NCBI GenBank assembly: GCA_032358165.1
Contig: JAALGY010000036.1
Span: forward strand, 62,001 to 126,000
Direction: 5' to 3'
DNA length: 64,000 nucleotides
From: Diplosphaera chodatii
Taxonomy: Eukaryota > Chlorophyta > Trebouxiophyceae > Prasiolales > Stichococcaceae
The notes beneath the pieces were generated by a model. It did no database searches, was not told where the DNA came from, and saw only the letters and a list, made by a program, of their open reading frames with translations. The translations under genes and the position numbers were made by a program. This document shows positions 24,468-37,494 of this stretch, piece by piece (positions within the stretch are counted from its first letter, which is position 1; each line of letters begins with the position of its first letter).

Positions 24468-26587
24468 ATGGCCGTGGCGCCGGTGCTCACCGCGCCCGGC
24501 CATGTTGCTGTGGAGCTGGAGCTGGGACACTCGCAGCTCGAGCTGTTGGTGCAGACGCTGAAGGCTGCAGCCGAGGCGCCCAGGTGACAACGTGTCACAG
24601 CATGAGGCTCTGCACCGCAGCCTGTGTGAGCACAACGTATCACCCATGCGCATTCTGCAAAACTGCAGACCAGCTGATGCGGTCCAGAAGCAGACTGCAA
24701 AGCATACGGAAGCGATCACTTCACCAGCAGCCACTGCAGCAGCACTGCCGCAGCCACCTCCCGCGACGCCTCGGCTTCAGCAGGCACTTCCGCCGCCGCC
24801 CTTGCGCCAGGTCTGTTCGCCCTGCCTGCCTTCACGAAGGGTTTGGCTTGCTGGCAATACGAGGAGATCCAGAAGCACCCTCCACGACCGTGCAGGCGGC
24901 GCCCAGCAACAAGGGGGAGTGGCAAGTGACATGGACCACCGATGCACTGGACCACGACGGCGCGCCCATCACGGATATCGCATTTGCGCCAGAGCTGAAA
25001 GGCCTGCCGGGTGGCGATGGCCACGGCGGCTGGCTCATCAGCGTTTCGAACAGCATGTGCGGGTTGCATGAAGCAGGCATGACTCGTGGTGCAGCGCCTG
25101 TGCCATGACAGGGAATCACCCCCACTGGAGTGCAGCAGGTTGATGGTGACACTGTGCGGTGGTGCAGGGTTAACCTCTGGGAGCTGTCCGGGGCACGCCG
25201 CGCCAGTGGCGATCCAGGCATCATGGTGTGCCGAAAATAACTTGATGTGCTGCAGTCGCCATCAGGTTGCAGTGCTGATCTGCATGCAGTTCTCGGTCTG
25301 TGTGCGGACCCGGCAAAGTGCTGAGGCGTGCTTCCATCTGGCGCCTGCAGCTGATGCACTCGCAGACAAAGGCTGCAGCGCCGACAGGGTGCCTGGGCAT
25401 GGAGCCCGCCATGCAGAGGGTCCTCATGGCTACATGCAGCGGCTCGTCACAGGAGCCGTTCATCACCAGCCACTCACTCAGCCTCGAGAGCGGGTTTCTG
25501 GCAGAGCAGCCAGCATACCTGCTGCGGCCGCTGCGGCCAGCTGGCGCCCCCGCCTTCCAGCGCGCCTCTCAGGTGCCAACGCCCTTCTACTCCGGTGTCC
25601 AGCATGGACTGTGGGCAGTGCACTGTGTGCATGCTGTTGGAAGCTGTCAGCACGACTATCCACTCTTTGATGTACTGTAGCAAATGCAATTGTGCATGCA
25701 GGTCGTGTCGCTGCACAGCTGGGGAGGCCCGCTGACAGCCACCTGCGCCGCAGCCTTCGACAGCAGCATCCTGGTGTTCCCGCTGACACGCACGGGCGCG
25801 CGCCCGGTGCAGCCCAAGGCCGCGTGGCGCGCCCATGCGGGCGGCATCAGCGCGCTCCACCGCAGCCCCTTCGGCATCCGCCTCTTCAGCGGCGGCAGCG
25901 ATGGCAAGGCGCACATGTGGGACATGAAAGGTGAGGGCGCGGAGGCAGCTGCACAAGCTGAGCTTATCACGCGCAAGATCGGTTTCCCTTGCACTTTGCA
26001 GTGTCCAGCAGTGGAGCTGCTTGACAGGTGCAAGAGGCTGACGGTTGAGCACATGGGATACAGAGTGCAACCTGCACACCTGCAGGGAAGCCCAGTGCCC
26101 CGATGCAGTCGTTTGGGCACGGTTCAGCAGTGACACAGGTGCTGCATGTGCGGGAAAACCTGCTGGCGGTGGGGGGCACCGATGGCCGCATCTCATTGTG
26201 GGACCCCCGCCACTCAGCAAACTCCATCCGCTCCATCAACATTGGCACCGGGTACATGTCAGCCGCACAGTATGCCCTCCGTGACTCGTACGTGGAGTCC
26301 ACGTCGCATGTGCTGAAAGTCAGTACGGCATGCAAACTGAGATACGTGACATGCTATGCAGCCGCATCACGGCAATGGCAGCCAGTGCACCAGGGGACAG
26401 CCTGCTGGCCAGCACAGCAGATGGCATCTTCCATGTGGACCCCTCGGATGCAAGAGGCGAGGCAGAGCGGCTGCAGGCCCCCTCCAACTGGGTCACCACT
26501 TCGCTGGAGCACAACAGCCGCACCGGAGGGTTCTATGCCTCCAGCACCGCTGGCACCATTATGTGCTTCTCACGCCTGCTGTGGTGA
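24468..26587 (+). CDS. WD40-repeat protein, function unassigned
   Basis: Best model: exons 24468-24583, 24740-24810, 24873-25056, 25168-25225, 25351-25572, 25702-25930, 26086-26251 and 26362-26587, giving 423 residues. Exons 5-8 are solid. The acceptors of exons 2, 3 and 5 and the donor of exon 4 each have alternatives. WD40-type blades are visible: ITDIAFAPELKG with NLWEL, HAGGISALHRSPFGIRLFSG with HMWDMK, and VLHVRENLLAVGGTDG with ISLWDPR. The last exon ends in a degenerate blade (SSTAGTIMCFSRLLW). The protein is propeller-only and small, in the size range of nuclear-pore or complex-scaffold WD40 subunits such as Nup43, but I see no diagnostic signature for one and leave the function open. 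Confidence 0.65.
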
Positions 26588-27022
26588 CGATGCTTCCACT
26601 CACTGGACCCATTTGAGTGTACACTAGACACAGACCGAGACCAGTCAGCGGAACAAGCACTTTGCGTCTGAGCAGCCAGAGGAACGACAAAACCAGGTGT
26701 CTGAACAGCATGGACGTGCCTGCGCCACTTCGTGCAGCCTTGCTGCATTCGTGTTCAAGCCGTGCTCTTGTGCTGGGTGTTCATGCTGATGGTGCCCAAG
26801 GAGTGCCTTACGATGCCATGCTGTTGGCAACGTCTACGTTTATATCTACGGCCGTCATACTGTGCAATCTCTTGAGGGTGCAGCAAACAGCCGAAAGTAA
26901 TGTGCCACCCACAGGCATACAGAACGGCATGTCGGTTCTAGCCAATGCATTGTTCACTACCAGGCGATTGGCACAGGGAATGCCGCTGCTGCTTTTCTAT
27001 CTACCCAATTTTCATGGCCCGC
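26588..27022. other. Convergent intergenic region
   Basis: About 435 bp between the ends of the WD40 gene (+) and the USP7-like gene (-). It should contain both 3' UTRs. Nothing else is recognised. Confidence 0.55.
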
Positions 27023-30000
27023 TCAAAGAATGAGTCCCTGCGCAACACACAGTATCATGTCATGTTGTATGTGATCGATGCACCGCAGGCAGGCTGTGAT
27101 GTGGGCAGTTGCATGTCGAGGCGCTTTTGCTGCGCACCGCGGGGCGGGCCGTTTCAGCCGCTTGGGCCCTGTGTCTAGGTGCTCGAGCGCCAGGTACCCG
27201 CTGTCAGATGTCTGGCTGAAGGCGTCGCTGCTGCTGCGCCGCAGGAACTTGGCGACGACCAAGTCGTCTTCTGCCAAGTACTCGGTCCTGCTGCTCATGT
27301 CAGGCACAAACCTGCAACACGACAACATGCTTTCATGCAGTGCCTGCTGTCATCATGAAGCTGGAACCCCAGCACACGTAACTCAGCACTGTCAAGCACA
27401 CCGCCCCGCTTCCATGCACCAGGCCTGCGCACTTGAAGCGCCATGCCGCAAACTGCTCGTTCGGGATGCACAGCCGCTTCTGTATCCGGTCTGCCACGTC
27501 TGCCATTGTCTCTGTCGGGCTGACTGCCATGACGAAGGGCACCCCGAATGCTGTCAGAGCGCGTGGCGTCTGCACGGCAAGTCGTCTGTGTCACTAGGGC
27601 GGCTCATGCTCACTGCACCATGCAGCTGCTGTCTCAGGCTGACCACAGACACTGGAATCCGCATGTGTGGTGTGCACACAAGGCACACCAGTGGCGACTT
27701 GTCGCCTTTGCTGTCGGGCGGCAGCACGTGCCGCAGGCGGACCAGGTGCACCGGCTGCTCGACCTCGTCCCGCTGCTCCTCATCCGCTGCTGACGCTGCG
27801 GCTGCGGCGGCAGCTGCCACCTCATCTGCCGGCACCTCGTGCGCAGCCAGCTGCCAGTAGCTGGTGAGGTCGACGATGCTGTCGCCCTCCTCACACACCT
27901 GCGCCACCAGCTGCAATGCTTGCATATTGGCAACCCCAACCCCGATGAACAGCTGCAGCCAAAAGGTTTGCAAGGTCGACGCGGCGGTGCAAGGATGCCG
28001 AGGTGAAGACCCCATCACACCTTGTAGATGTCGGAATCTCGCATCCGAAGCAGGCGCAGCGGCTTGCCCTCCCAGGAGGGGCCGGCGCGCTCCCGCAGCA
28101 GCTGCAGCACGTTTGCCACCACCATGTCCCGGTGCAGCCGCAGCTGAAAGCGCCCCACCTGCAACACCCCAACGCAGCTGTGTGAGATTCAGGCAGCACC
28201 AAGCCCTGGCGATTGGTGTCACGCTGAGAGTTCAGGTACGATCTGTGCCAATGTGCTGTTCATCACAGCAACACATCTGTACCTCTTCTGTCTTCGCATT
28301 GTGCAGCGCCACCTGTACAAACGGTGGCAAATCAGCGTCTCAGTGGGCAGTGGAATCGGGACGCATGGGCACCATTGTTCAGCAACGGAGCAAATGCCAC
28401 ATGCTGTGGGAGCACTGTTGCATGGACGTACCTCCACATCTGTCATCTGCTCTAGCTCTTCCAGTGGCATGTCCAGCACCTGCTCAAAGCACAATGAGAA
28501 ATACATAGAAATGCTGAAAGTATGACCACCGGTAATTATTACCACCCCGAACCTTTCATGCTCAGATTCACCACAAGAACCAGCTGCAGCTATGTCGTGC
28601 GCCAGCGTGCATACCTCGTAGTATACAACCTGCAGGCTGCCTGCTGCATTCGGCAGCACTTTATCTAGCGTGATATCCTCGTTCCACTTGTATTGCCGCT
28701 TGCCGGGACCGCCTTGCCAGGTGTTGTGTTGTGTCAGACGCAGGTGTGCGGGGCTGTCAATCTGCAGCTTCGCGGCCAATGCCGACACGATCTCATCGTA
28801 GCTGGCGGTCCCCAGCAGTTCTAGCCTGACACCCTCCTCCTGCAGGCATAACAGGAGCGTTGTCACGGGCCGCTGTCCCAGCTCAGGGGTAGCTGGTTGC
28901 CAGACAGGGAGTTGCAGATCTGAGGGATGGGTTTGCAAGCTCCTTTCACCTGCAAAAGGCTCACCTTAGGCTCTGCTAGCCGTTTGAAGGTTGCAACCCG
29001 CCGATTCTGAATGTACGACAGGTACTCCAAGGCAGTTGGGTGCGGCACTGACTTCGCCTCGTCCTGCGTTCACGCATCAAGAGTTGCCCATCCTGCAGGG
29101 CTGTGTGCGACTGTCGACCTACGGATTGGACACAGATTCCCGACGACCTGGATGCCAGTTCAGAGTGTTGCTGAGCAGCTTGCAGCGTGTGCACCTGGGT
29201 GAGCTCCTCCTGCACGATGATGATGTCGCCGTGCTGGGGCTGCATCCTGGACAGCGGCTCCTTCAGCGGCAGCATGTCCACCCAGGCGGTGGGCGAAAAC
29301 TTCACCTCCTCCAGCAACTGCAGGAAGCGTCACAATGACAAGGGCACCCACATATGGTCCATTTGCTGTAAAGAAAGCTGCAGTAGCATCGTGCCTGCCA
29401 TGGCAGGCACGAGGTGTCCGCAGCACGGCTCGCTTGCTTCGTTCGGGGTTGCTCACCTTGGTGCGAGCGGGCGGCAGGTGCAGCTTGTCGGCCAGCTTTG
29501 CTGCCAACTGATTCAATCTCGTGGACGGGGGCAGCAGCACACGGCTGATCAGCTTCAGCGTGGATGTGCGCGGATCGTAGTGCTTGATGAAGATGAGGAC
29601 TTCCTCCCCAGCTTTGACCGTGGTGCTGCCAGTTTCCACGTTGTCTGCACAATGCGATGGCATATCATCTGCAGGCATCTGCGCACATCGCACGTGCAGC
29701 ATGGGCCAGTGCAGGTGATATCGCCAGGTGCTGCTCGTCGCGAACACGGCGTCAGCGGCGGCTCACCCAGGAACAGCAGCAGCTCGTTGCCGTGCTGCTT
29801 GTTGGGCCTCGCCAGGGCGGGGCTGGCGCGCACCACCTTGACCTGCTGCTGCTCCGCTTGCGGCGGCACCGGGGAGCACGGCCGCAGCGTGTCGTTGGCG
29901 CGCTGCTCCCAGAACCACAGCCGCTGCTGCTTCCGCGGCACGCCCAGCTCCTCGGCCAGCTGCTCCCGGAAGTCGGCCAGCTGCACCTCGTTCCTCACGC

Positions 30001-33000
30001 GGAACGACTTCACCTGCACGGCAGCGCACCACAGGCCTGAGGGCGAGCTGTGGCTTTTAGCCGACACGCTGCCTCGTGGCCGACCAGTCCATAGCATGAC
30101 ACAGATTCGTTTGGTGATCTTGCCCCGCCCACCTTTGTGACGTCGACCAGGTCGAAGAAGATGTCGCTGCCGACTTGCGCCTTCATGTCGGCCAGGGTTG
30201 CGACCCTGATGAAGGTGAAGCGGTGCGCCTCCTCCCGCTCCCGCCTCAGCCGGGCTCGCTCCGCCTCCTCAGCCTGCGGTGTGGAAATGCTATGCCGTTC
30301 GTGCTGAGGGCCCAGTCGCTGTGACGCCGCCGCGCCTATCGTGCTCTGTTCTGCTGTCATGACCTAGGATCCTGGCAGCACACGGTTCACCTGGAGGCGC
30401 TGTCGCAGGTGCAGTGCCACGGCTGTCTCTGGCACGTCGCACATGACCGCATCCCACTCCTCTTCCCGGATGTACTGTGCGGTGGTCACCAGGTGTCATG
30501 AGGTTCACCTGAGGCTAATGCCTGTCACGTCCTCATGCTGTATGTTGACAGCACCACCTTGAACATCCAACCAATGCATATGTGAGGCATGCCTCGTACC
30601 AGCAACATGTAAGCACTCGACAGCTTCGAGATGCGGGGTCCCAGCATGTTGTTGAAGCCAGGTGTGGGGCCTGATGTGTTGTCCCCACCAAATTGCTCCT
30701 CAATTGCAGCACGGGGCTCCTCGCGTGTGACCTGAGCACAAGGGTGATCATGTGGCATGGTGTCAGATTTTACTGCAGCTGGCAAAGCTGACCACGAAAA
30801 TGAACACATCCAGCAGCAGTGTCCCGCAAACACCTTTTCGTCATCAAAGCGCAGCCAGGTCTGGCCGTCAGGTCGGCTGTATGCGTAGTAGTGACCGCCG
30901 TGGGTGCCGCCGCTGTGCACCAGCACGCTGTGCAGCTTGTACTTGTTGCGCTTGGCCGTGTCGCTGTCCTCCGACAAGTACTTGCGGTCGCCGACATCTA
31001 GGTCCAGCGTCTCCTCGAACTCGTACCGATCATTGATCTGTCGATGTGTGAACATGCGCTCAGTGCTGGTCTGCTATTGCGCAAGAGTACTTTCTTAGGG
31101 AACCTGCATGTGCAGCATCCTCTGCTGCGCACCTTGACCCGAATGTCACGCTCAAAGTCGTACTCAAAGCGCTTGAGGTGCAGCTGCAGCACGGGCGGGA
31201 AGTCACAGAACAGGTCGCCGATCTTGGCATCCTGCAGTGCATGGCGAGGCTGCAGGGTCAGCACCACTCAATGGGAGCATTCGTACAGTGCCATGCGCTC
31301 CATATATGATGTGGCACACCTGCAGGCCATGGCCCTCGGCATTGTACTGGTTGTCGCCATCCAGCCGCTCCTCTGCTGTCAGGCGGTCGAACGATTCGTA
31401 CACATTCTTGCAGCCCTTGACATCCAGGAAGATGTCCATGTAGTCGTCGCGCTTCGTGCTCTTGTAGTCCACGTTGAGGCACTCGATGAACTTCAGGATG
31501 CGGCCCTCGAACAGCTTGTTGATGACGCCCTCCACCTTTGTACCCTGCGGCAGGACATCATGGCGGTTCCATACCAATGAGCCTCTGGTGCCCCGGCCAC
31601 AGGCTGCCACGACGGCTACCAGCATACAGTGAAACCACAAGCACCACATCGCACAGTCACATGCTGACCTTCATCTTGGTCTCCAGTGCCTCCATGAGGA
31701 CCTTGTTGAACTCGTGCACGTCTTCTTGCATGAAGTTGCAGGTCGAGTCCCATCCAAAGGACTTTGTGAGTTCGTTGGTGGACACTGCCCGGCCGCCAAA
31801 TTGCAGCTGCGTACAGCAGCAGCAGGATGGCGACCTTTCCAGATGACTTTCCTGAGTTGTAGCACCTCTGATGTAAGATCACCATGTGCAAGACAGCAGC
31901 TTGCGGCAAGCCTAGAGCTGCAGGGGTCTGCACCTGGTAGAACAGCGTCTGCAGTGCCAGCGGAATACTGCTGGTGGGCTCGTCCTGCTCGGTTGTCGGG
32001 ATGTGAAACACCGCCTGTCGCTTGCACATCTCCTTTCAGTACGACATGACACGCAAGGCAGCATCGACCTTGAGACACTCTGCCTGTGCACAGCTTCTGG
32101 CATGACCCCACCTCCCGGAAGCAGTTGATGTTGAACAGCGTCTGCAGCCAGCTGTTCAGGTAGCAGGTGGCCCCTGCAGTCGCAGGGGTGACCACAGCGT
32201 CTCAGCTGTCACAGCCTAGATGTAAGGTGGTGCAGTGCTTTTTACACTGGCCGTCTGGAACTTACCCTGGTTGCGAAGCCCCACATAGCCGGTCTCCTTC
32301 CTCGAATCGTAGCAGGAGCTTTGCAGCGTGTCCACCTCGACGCTGACTTTGAAGTGCAGCGAGTCATCCTGCCGCAGGAAGCCGTGCACCTTGTCGTGTA
32401 GGTCGGCCAGCGGCACAAAGTCCGCAAAGCCCCAGTCCGACTCCGACTTGTGGAAGCTGTGCACCGCCTCTGCGTGTGACACAGGACGCCCATGTTCGGT
32501 CGATCCCTGATCAGCTGAGAACCGCTGATGCAGAAGCACTTGCACATCTGCACAGAATTTGTGGAACAGCATGGCACACTCACGCTTGTGTATGGATTTG
32601 TCGTCGCCGTCAGGGTGCACCAGCGTGATGTGAAACTCGGTGCGCAGCGTCCAGCCCGGCTCCTCCTGGTCCAGGTCCGGGCAGTCCAGATACACCGACA
32701 GCGACTCCTCATACTTGCGCTGGTTGCCGCGCGGGAACAGCAGCACCCGCCTGCAAGAGCGCAGGGCCTCCAGTGAAAGCTTGATGTCCCATCTCCACCT
32801 TGGCCTGCACTCTCTTGACCCCAGGTTTGCTTTGGGCCGTGATTGCATTCTCTTGCAAGCGCACCAGCTGCTGCCCGCAACCTCAAATCGCTCAGACCAC
32901 TCCTTCTCGGTGTCGTGCAGCGCCGAGAAGTCCCGTATCACCCACTGCGTGATCGCAGGTGAACAACATGTTTGCCAGTATGCAGGCATGATGCTCCTAG

Positions 33001-33359
33001 CTACTCTGACACTGGGACGACATGCATGCACACAGCAGCTTAGCGGTTGGCACCCACCTCATACTCCCCGGACACAACATGCTGTGTTGGCTCGCTTGTA
33101 TCCGCTTTCAGCTCCGTGATAGGTACAGCCTCTGCCGTTCACAGGGATGGGGCATGTCAGGTTTATTGCAGTGCACCCGCAGCGGATGTTGCATCATACT
33201 CCGACTGCAGCCCTTACCGTCCATGGGGGTGGCATCGCCATCGTCGACATGCTCCATCAGCGGCTCTTCGTCTTCCAGTGCGGCCATTGATGAGTCGCTG
33301 TCGTCTTCCAAGTCGATGGGCTGCTGCTCATGCAAGCCAGGGCCGGATGGCACGCTCAT
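27023..33359 (-). CDS. MATH-domain ubiquitin-specific protease, USP7/UBP12 type
   Basis: Twenty-five exons join in phase to 1197 residues: 33218-33359, 33058-33131, 32865-32944, 32584-32750, 32266-32469, 32112-32173, 31934-32014, 31669-31806, 31320-31544, 31133-31231, 30834-31037, 30600-30731, 30391-30474, 30133-30273, 29767-30013, 29457-29644, 29195-29317, 28950-29063, 28615-28839, 28432-28479, 28283-28312, 28021-28158, 27689-27910, 27433-27569 and 27023-27311. The order is an acidic N-terminus, a MATH substrate-binding domain (WVIRDFSALHDTEKEWSE, WRVLLFPRGN, ESDWGFADFVPL), a USP catalytic domain with the Cys box YVGLRNQGATCYLNSWLQT and the His box VHSGGTHGGHYYAYSRP, then a long tail of ubiquitin-like modules ending ALEHLDTGPKRLKR. 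It removes ubiquitin from proteins; plant UBP12/13 and animal USP7 act on chromatin, DNA-repair and signalling targets. An Ala/Asp/Glu-rich run lies in exon 23. Exon 25's stop gives a tail somewhat longer than relatives. Confidence 0.93.
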
Positions 33360-33889
33360 GATGCAAGCACGGGATGTGCTCAGACTTACGATCAATGGCT
33401 GACTTGCTTACGTTCTCATGTGCATGATTCTCGCTATTCACGCTGTGTTCTGCAGCAGCTTGGCAATACTTTGGGGTCCTCCCCAAAATTGGATGTGACG
33501 AGCTGCAACTGGGAATCGATGTAATGCAGCTCTTGAACTCAGGACAGATGCACCATCATGCTACTCCATTGCCTCGCCATCGACACTTGGCAGCAAAGGT
33601 GTACAGTGTTTCCACGGCCACATTGCCCCTTGTTGCACTGCACATGGCCCAGCAGCACACCCTGCAGCAATGACCAATGAAAGCCCACGTGATAGGCTTC
33701 AGATGCGCCGGGGGAACGTCGGCAACATGATGGCTCGGTGCTCAGATTTGCTGGCGGACGGCCTTGTCTGTTCTCGCAGGTCCTGAAGGTGGCCGCGGGC
33801 ATTGTGAAACCGTCGTGGTCGTACATGCTGTGGGGTACTGGACTTCCGAAACCTGAAGTCTTGTGCCGGGACGACAGCGGCAGGAAAGC
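33360..33889. promoter_or_regulatory. Divergent intergenic region, USP7-like (-) / CDPK (+)
   Basis: About 530 bp separates two divergent start codons. It is a candidate bidirectional promoter. A + strand open stretch around 33780-33880 is out of frame with CDPK exon 1 and is not taken as coding. Confidence 0.5.
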
Positions 33890-36794
33890 ATGGTGGCGCC
33901 GGACCTCAGCAACGTGACTGGTACAGTGGGCAAAGGAGACATCTGGTCGCTGTACCGCAGGGGAGGCGTGCTGGGCAAAGGGTAAGACAGGCTGGCTTGT
34001 GAGCAGAATGTGCGTGAAAGAGCTTGAGGCCTGCTCGTGTGATGTCAAGCAATCTGCTGCGTATTCACAAGCTGCGTTCATGCCTCCATTTGGCTCTACT
34101 TTCTTCGCAGAGCGTTCGGCACGGTCTATGAGGTGGAGGATCTGCACACTGGCGAACTGTATGCTGTCAAGCAGATCTCCAAGGCCAAGCTGGCCTGCAC
34201 CGAGGATGTGGAGGACGTGCGACGGGAGATGCAGGTGGCATGACCTCCTGACCTCAGCAACGCAAAAGCCTCGTGTGCACTGGCAACACCACAGTGCGCC
34301 AAAGTGCGTGTGCTCCTGGCACGCCCTGCAGGTGCTAGAGCTGGTGGGCGATCACCAGAACATTGCTGCGCTCAAAAGCGCTTTTGAGGATCGGGACTAT
34401 GTGTACTTCATCCTGGAGCTCTGCAAGGGCGGAGAGCTGTTTGACCGCATTGTTGCAGAGGTGAGATTGGCTGGGCCAACACCAAAGGTTGTCCTCATGG
34501 AGGCTAGCATCCAGCTCGACTCGAGCTGTGGTGCACATGGCACAGGGCACGTTCTCGGAAAAGAAGGCTGCGCAGTACTTCCGCATCATGGTGGAGGTCA
34601 TCCACCACTGCCATCAGCTGGGGGTCATCCATCGGTGTGTACGGAGGCACTTGGTCGTGCGATGCGTGCCCACTTTGGACCACCTGGACATCATGTGACA
34701 GGATCATTCGCGGACTGAGGCACCTGACGTGCTTGTGGCTCCTGCGCAGGGACATAAAGCCCGAGAATTTCTTGCTGACCTCCAAGGGCGAAGACGCCGA
34801 GCTGAAAGCGGCCGACTTTGGGCTGTGCACCTACTTCAAGATGCACGAGGTTTTCGATAGGTGATCCCGGGAATCAGCAGCTCAGTGCGTGTGAAATATG
34901 CCAGCAGACCTGGAGTGCGTGTTCGCGCAAGCTTTGCAGCAACCATGTTGCATGTTGACACACTGCGGTTTTGGCCCATGCAGCATTGTCGGCTCAGCAT
35001 ACTATGTGGCTCCGGAGGTGCTCCGGCGGAACTACACCTGGCATGCAGACGTGGGTAGCTAGCTCAGCAGCTGATACATGCGGTGCAAAATATGGGTGCA
35101 ATGCTCAAACTGGATTGAAGTGCTTGCAACCCCTGAACGACGACCAGCTGTGCGCTACCACAGATGTGGAGTCTGGGCGTCATTCTGTACATCCTCCTGA
35201 GTGGCATGCCGCCCTTCTATGGCGACACCGAGGTGTGACACATATCTGCTTCTGACTTGGGCAGGCATGTGTTTGCCTTGTAGTAGTCTGCAAAGAGTCT
35301 GGGGCGTGTGGCTGCTTCATGCTCTGCATATGCTGGGCGTGCAGGAGGCGATCTTCAAGATGATCTTGCGGGGCCAGGTGGATCTGGTGACGCCACCTTG
35401 GCCAGAGATCAGTGCCCCAGCCAAGGATCTGGTGCTGAAGCTGCTGAACCGCGACCCAAGCGCGCGGCTGACCGCGCAGCAGGTGCTTTGGCTGCCCAAG
35501 CAAAGTCAGGGGGATGCAAAAACGATGATCGGCTCCAGCAATCGCTGAGTATGTATGCAAAGTGATGTTGGGTCTTGTCCTCGACAGGCGCTGAACCACC
35601 CTTGGCTGAGGGAGCAGGGCGTTGCGAGCGACAAGCCGATGGACAGCGTGGTCATCACGCGCATCCAGCAGTTTGCCGCCAACTCGCGCTTCAAGAAGGC
35701 GGCGATCAGCGTGATGGCCAGCTGCCTGACGCCCGCGGAGCTGTCCGGGCTCGAGCACCTGTTCCAGTCCATCGACGCCGACGGCAACGGCACCATCACC
35801 GCCGCCGAGCTCAAGCAGGCGCTGCAGTCCATGGGCTCCAAGATCCCCGACCAGGAGCTCCAGGTGGCCGGGCAACCCCGTGGTGGCATGCGTTCTGCCC
35901 GGATGGCCGCCCAGACGTGCTGGACAGCCCACCTGCATACATGGAGCCTCTGCTGACCAGGCTGGCTCGCACGCAGGCACTGATGGAGGCCGCTGACCAG
36001 AACGGAGATGGTGCGGGTTGCGTTGATGTGCAGTGCTTCCCTGGGTCTTGAACTGCTGCTCGGCTTGCGCACTCCAATGTGCACGGGTCACCACGTGTCA
36101 AGCTCCTGTTGTCGTGCGCCCAGGCACCATCGACTGGCAGGAGTTTGTGGCTGCCACGATACACATGGGGAAGCTGGAAAATGAGGAAGCGGTGCGCACC
36201 AAGGCAGCTACCAGCGCACTTATTCCCAATTGTGTCTGCAGCATGTGTCTGAAAGTCACAAGGCTGCATTGCAGGTGTCTCGGGCATTCAAGCACTTTGA
36301 CAGGGACAACTCGGGCACCATCACTGATGATGAGGTGGCAGTCGTCCTCAAGGTGTGCAGACAGGCGCAGCTGTCGATGGCATGTTGTAGACAAGAGGGT
36401 GTACCACCTGTACTGAACACTGAACACACTGTCGAATGCTACCTTCTCTGTGATTCCATGTGCAGGACCAGGGGTTGTCAGGAGATGACATTGCTGCTCT
36501 GATCGCGGAGCACGACAGCAACAAGGATGGTGTGATTGACTACCAGGAGTTCTTGGCTATGATGCGGTGGGTGGCTGCTAACAGGGTGCCCATTTTGCTG
36601 AGTGTTGCGCATTTGTCATCATGTGCACATGAACATCGAAAAGACGTGTCGGCATCCTGTGGTGTTGCAGGAACCAAGGACCACTGGCTCAGAAACTGGA
36701 GAACAGCAGCAGCGGTCGCCTGGCCAAGAGCCGAGCCGTCAGCCGCCGGGCAAAGGCAAAGAGCCTCCTCAGCAACATGTTCAAGAGCAAGTGA
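33890..36794 (+). CDS. CDPK: Calcium-dependent protein kinase (CDPK) with four EF-hands
   Basis: Fourteen exons join in phase to 499 residues: 33890-33981, 34111-34234, 34332-34460, 34546-34634, 34750-34860, 34984-35050, 35164-35232, 35345-35482, 35588-35863, 35977-36010, 36124-36191, 36275-36352, 36466-36566 and 36671-36794. This Ser/Thr kinase is activated directly by calcium. Visible are the Gly loop GVLGKGAFGTVYE, catalytic lysine [34 protein letters not shown] and the [10 protein letters not shown] helix. The autoinhibitory junction ([14 protein letters not shown]) precedes four calcium loops: [36 protein letters not shown] and [12 protein letters not shown], all with acidic ligands at positions 1, 3 and 12. 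The N-terminal variable domain is very short and starts MVAP, so there is no Gly2 for N-myristoylation. The tail is basic ([16 protein letters not shown]). Confidence 0.93.
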
Positions 36795-37494
36795 TGCTCG
36801 GTATGCAGCACTCAGCACTCGCACTGTTAACGCAGGGGCACCACAGCCTGCATGCTGTCAGATGCCTTTGCAAGCCCTATGGCAAACCAGTAGATCGCGG
36901 GGAAAGTGGGGCTCAGCGCTTTCTATACTATTGCAGTTGCTTGGCACCTTCATCAGGATGATGTCATATACATAGTACATATCACTGCTTTGTTTTGCAA
37001 GCATGCGACTTTAAGGGTATATCACTGATGCTCGTAATGGAAGGATCCTGGGGGAGCACACTACTGTGCGGTATGTCCTGCAGAAACTACTGCAAACCAA
37101 GGACGTTAGCAACAGCGTTTGATCTCTTTAATCTGCACAGGGCAGCAATACACTTGCTCATACATATGACACAGATGTTTGCCCCCAGAAACTGCAATTC
37201 TGCTACGAATGCTTTGTTCCAGTGGTTTCCAAGATAGGGCGTCAAGTGCGCCAGATGTGGCCTGCGCTATTTCCGGGCAGGTGCTTCGCCTGTTTCCTTC
37301 GACTCTGCTTTTGCCTCTGCTATGGCAGGCATCTCCTCGCTGACTGTCAGTCCCAGCAACTGACGCAAGCGGTCCAGCCTACACCGCTTGCCGCCCCTGT
37401 ACATGAGGAATCGCATTATGCCATGAAGGAACGCCGAGATTGATGCGACACGCATTCTCATAGTGCTCCGAACCGCACACCATCAGACACGAGC
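36795..37494. other. Convergent intergenic region
   Basis: About 700 bp between the ends of the CDPK (+) and IDM1-like (-) genes. It must hold both 3' UTRs. I recognise no exon, tRNA or transposon. It is AT-richer than the exons around it. Confidence 0.55.

Noticed and set aside
33780..33889. Open stretch upstream of CDPK exon 1 as an N-terminal variable domain
   Set aside because: It is not in frame with exon 1 and no splice pair joins it to the ATG-containing exon.
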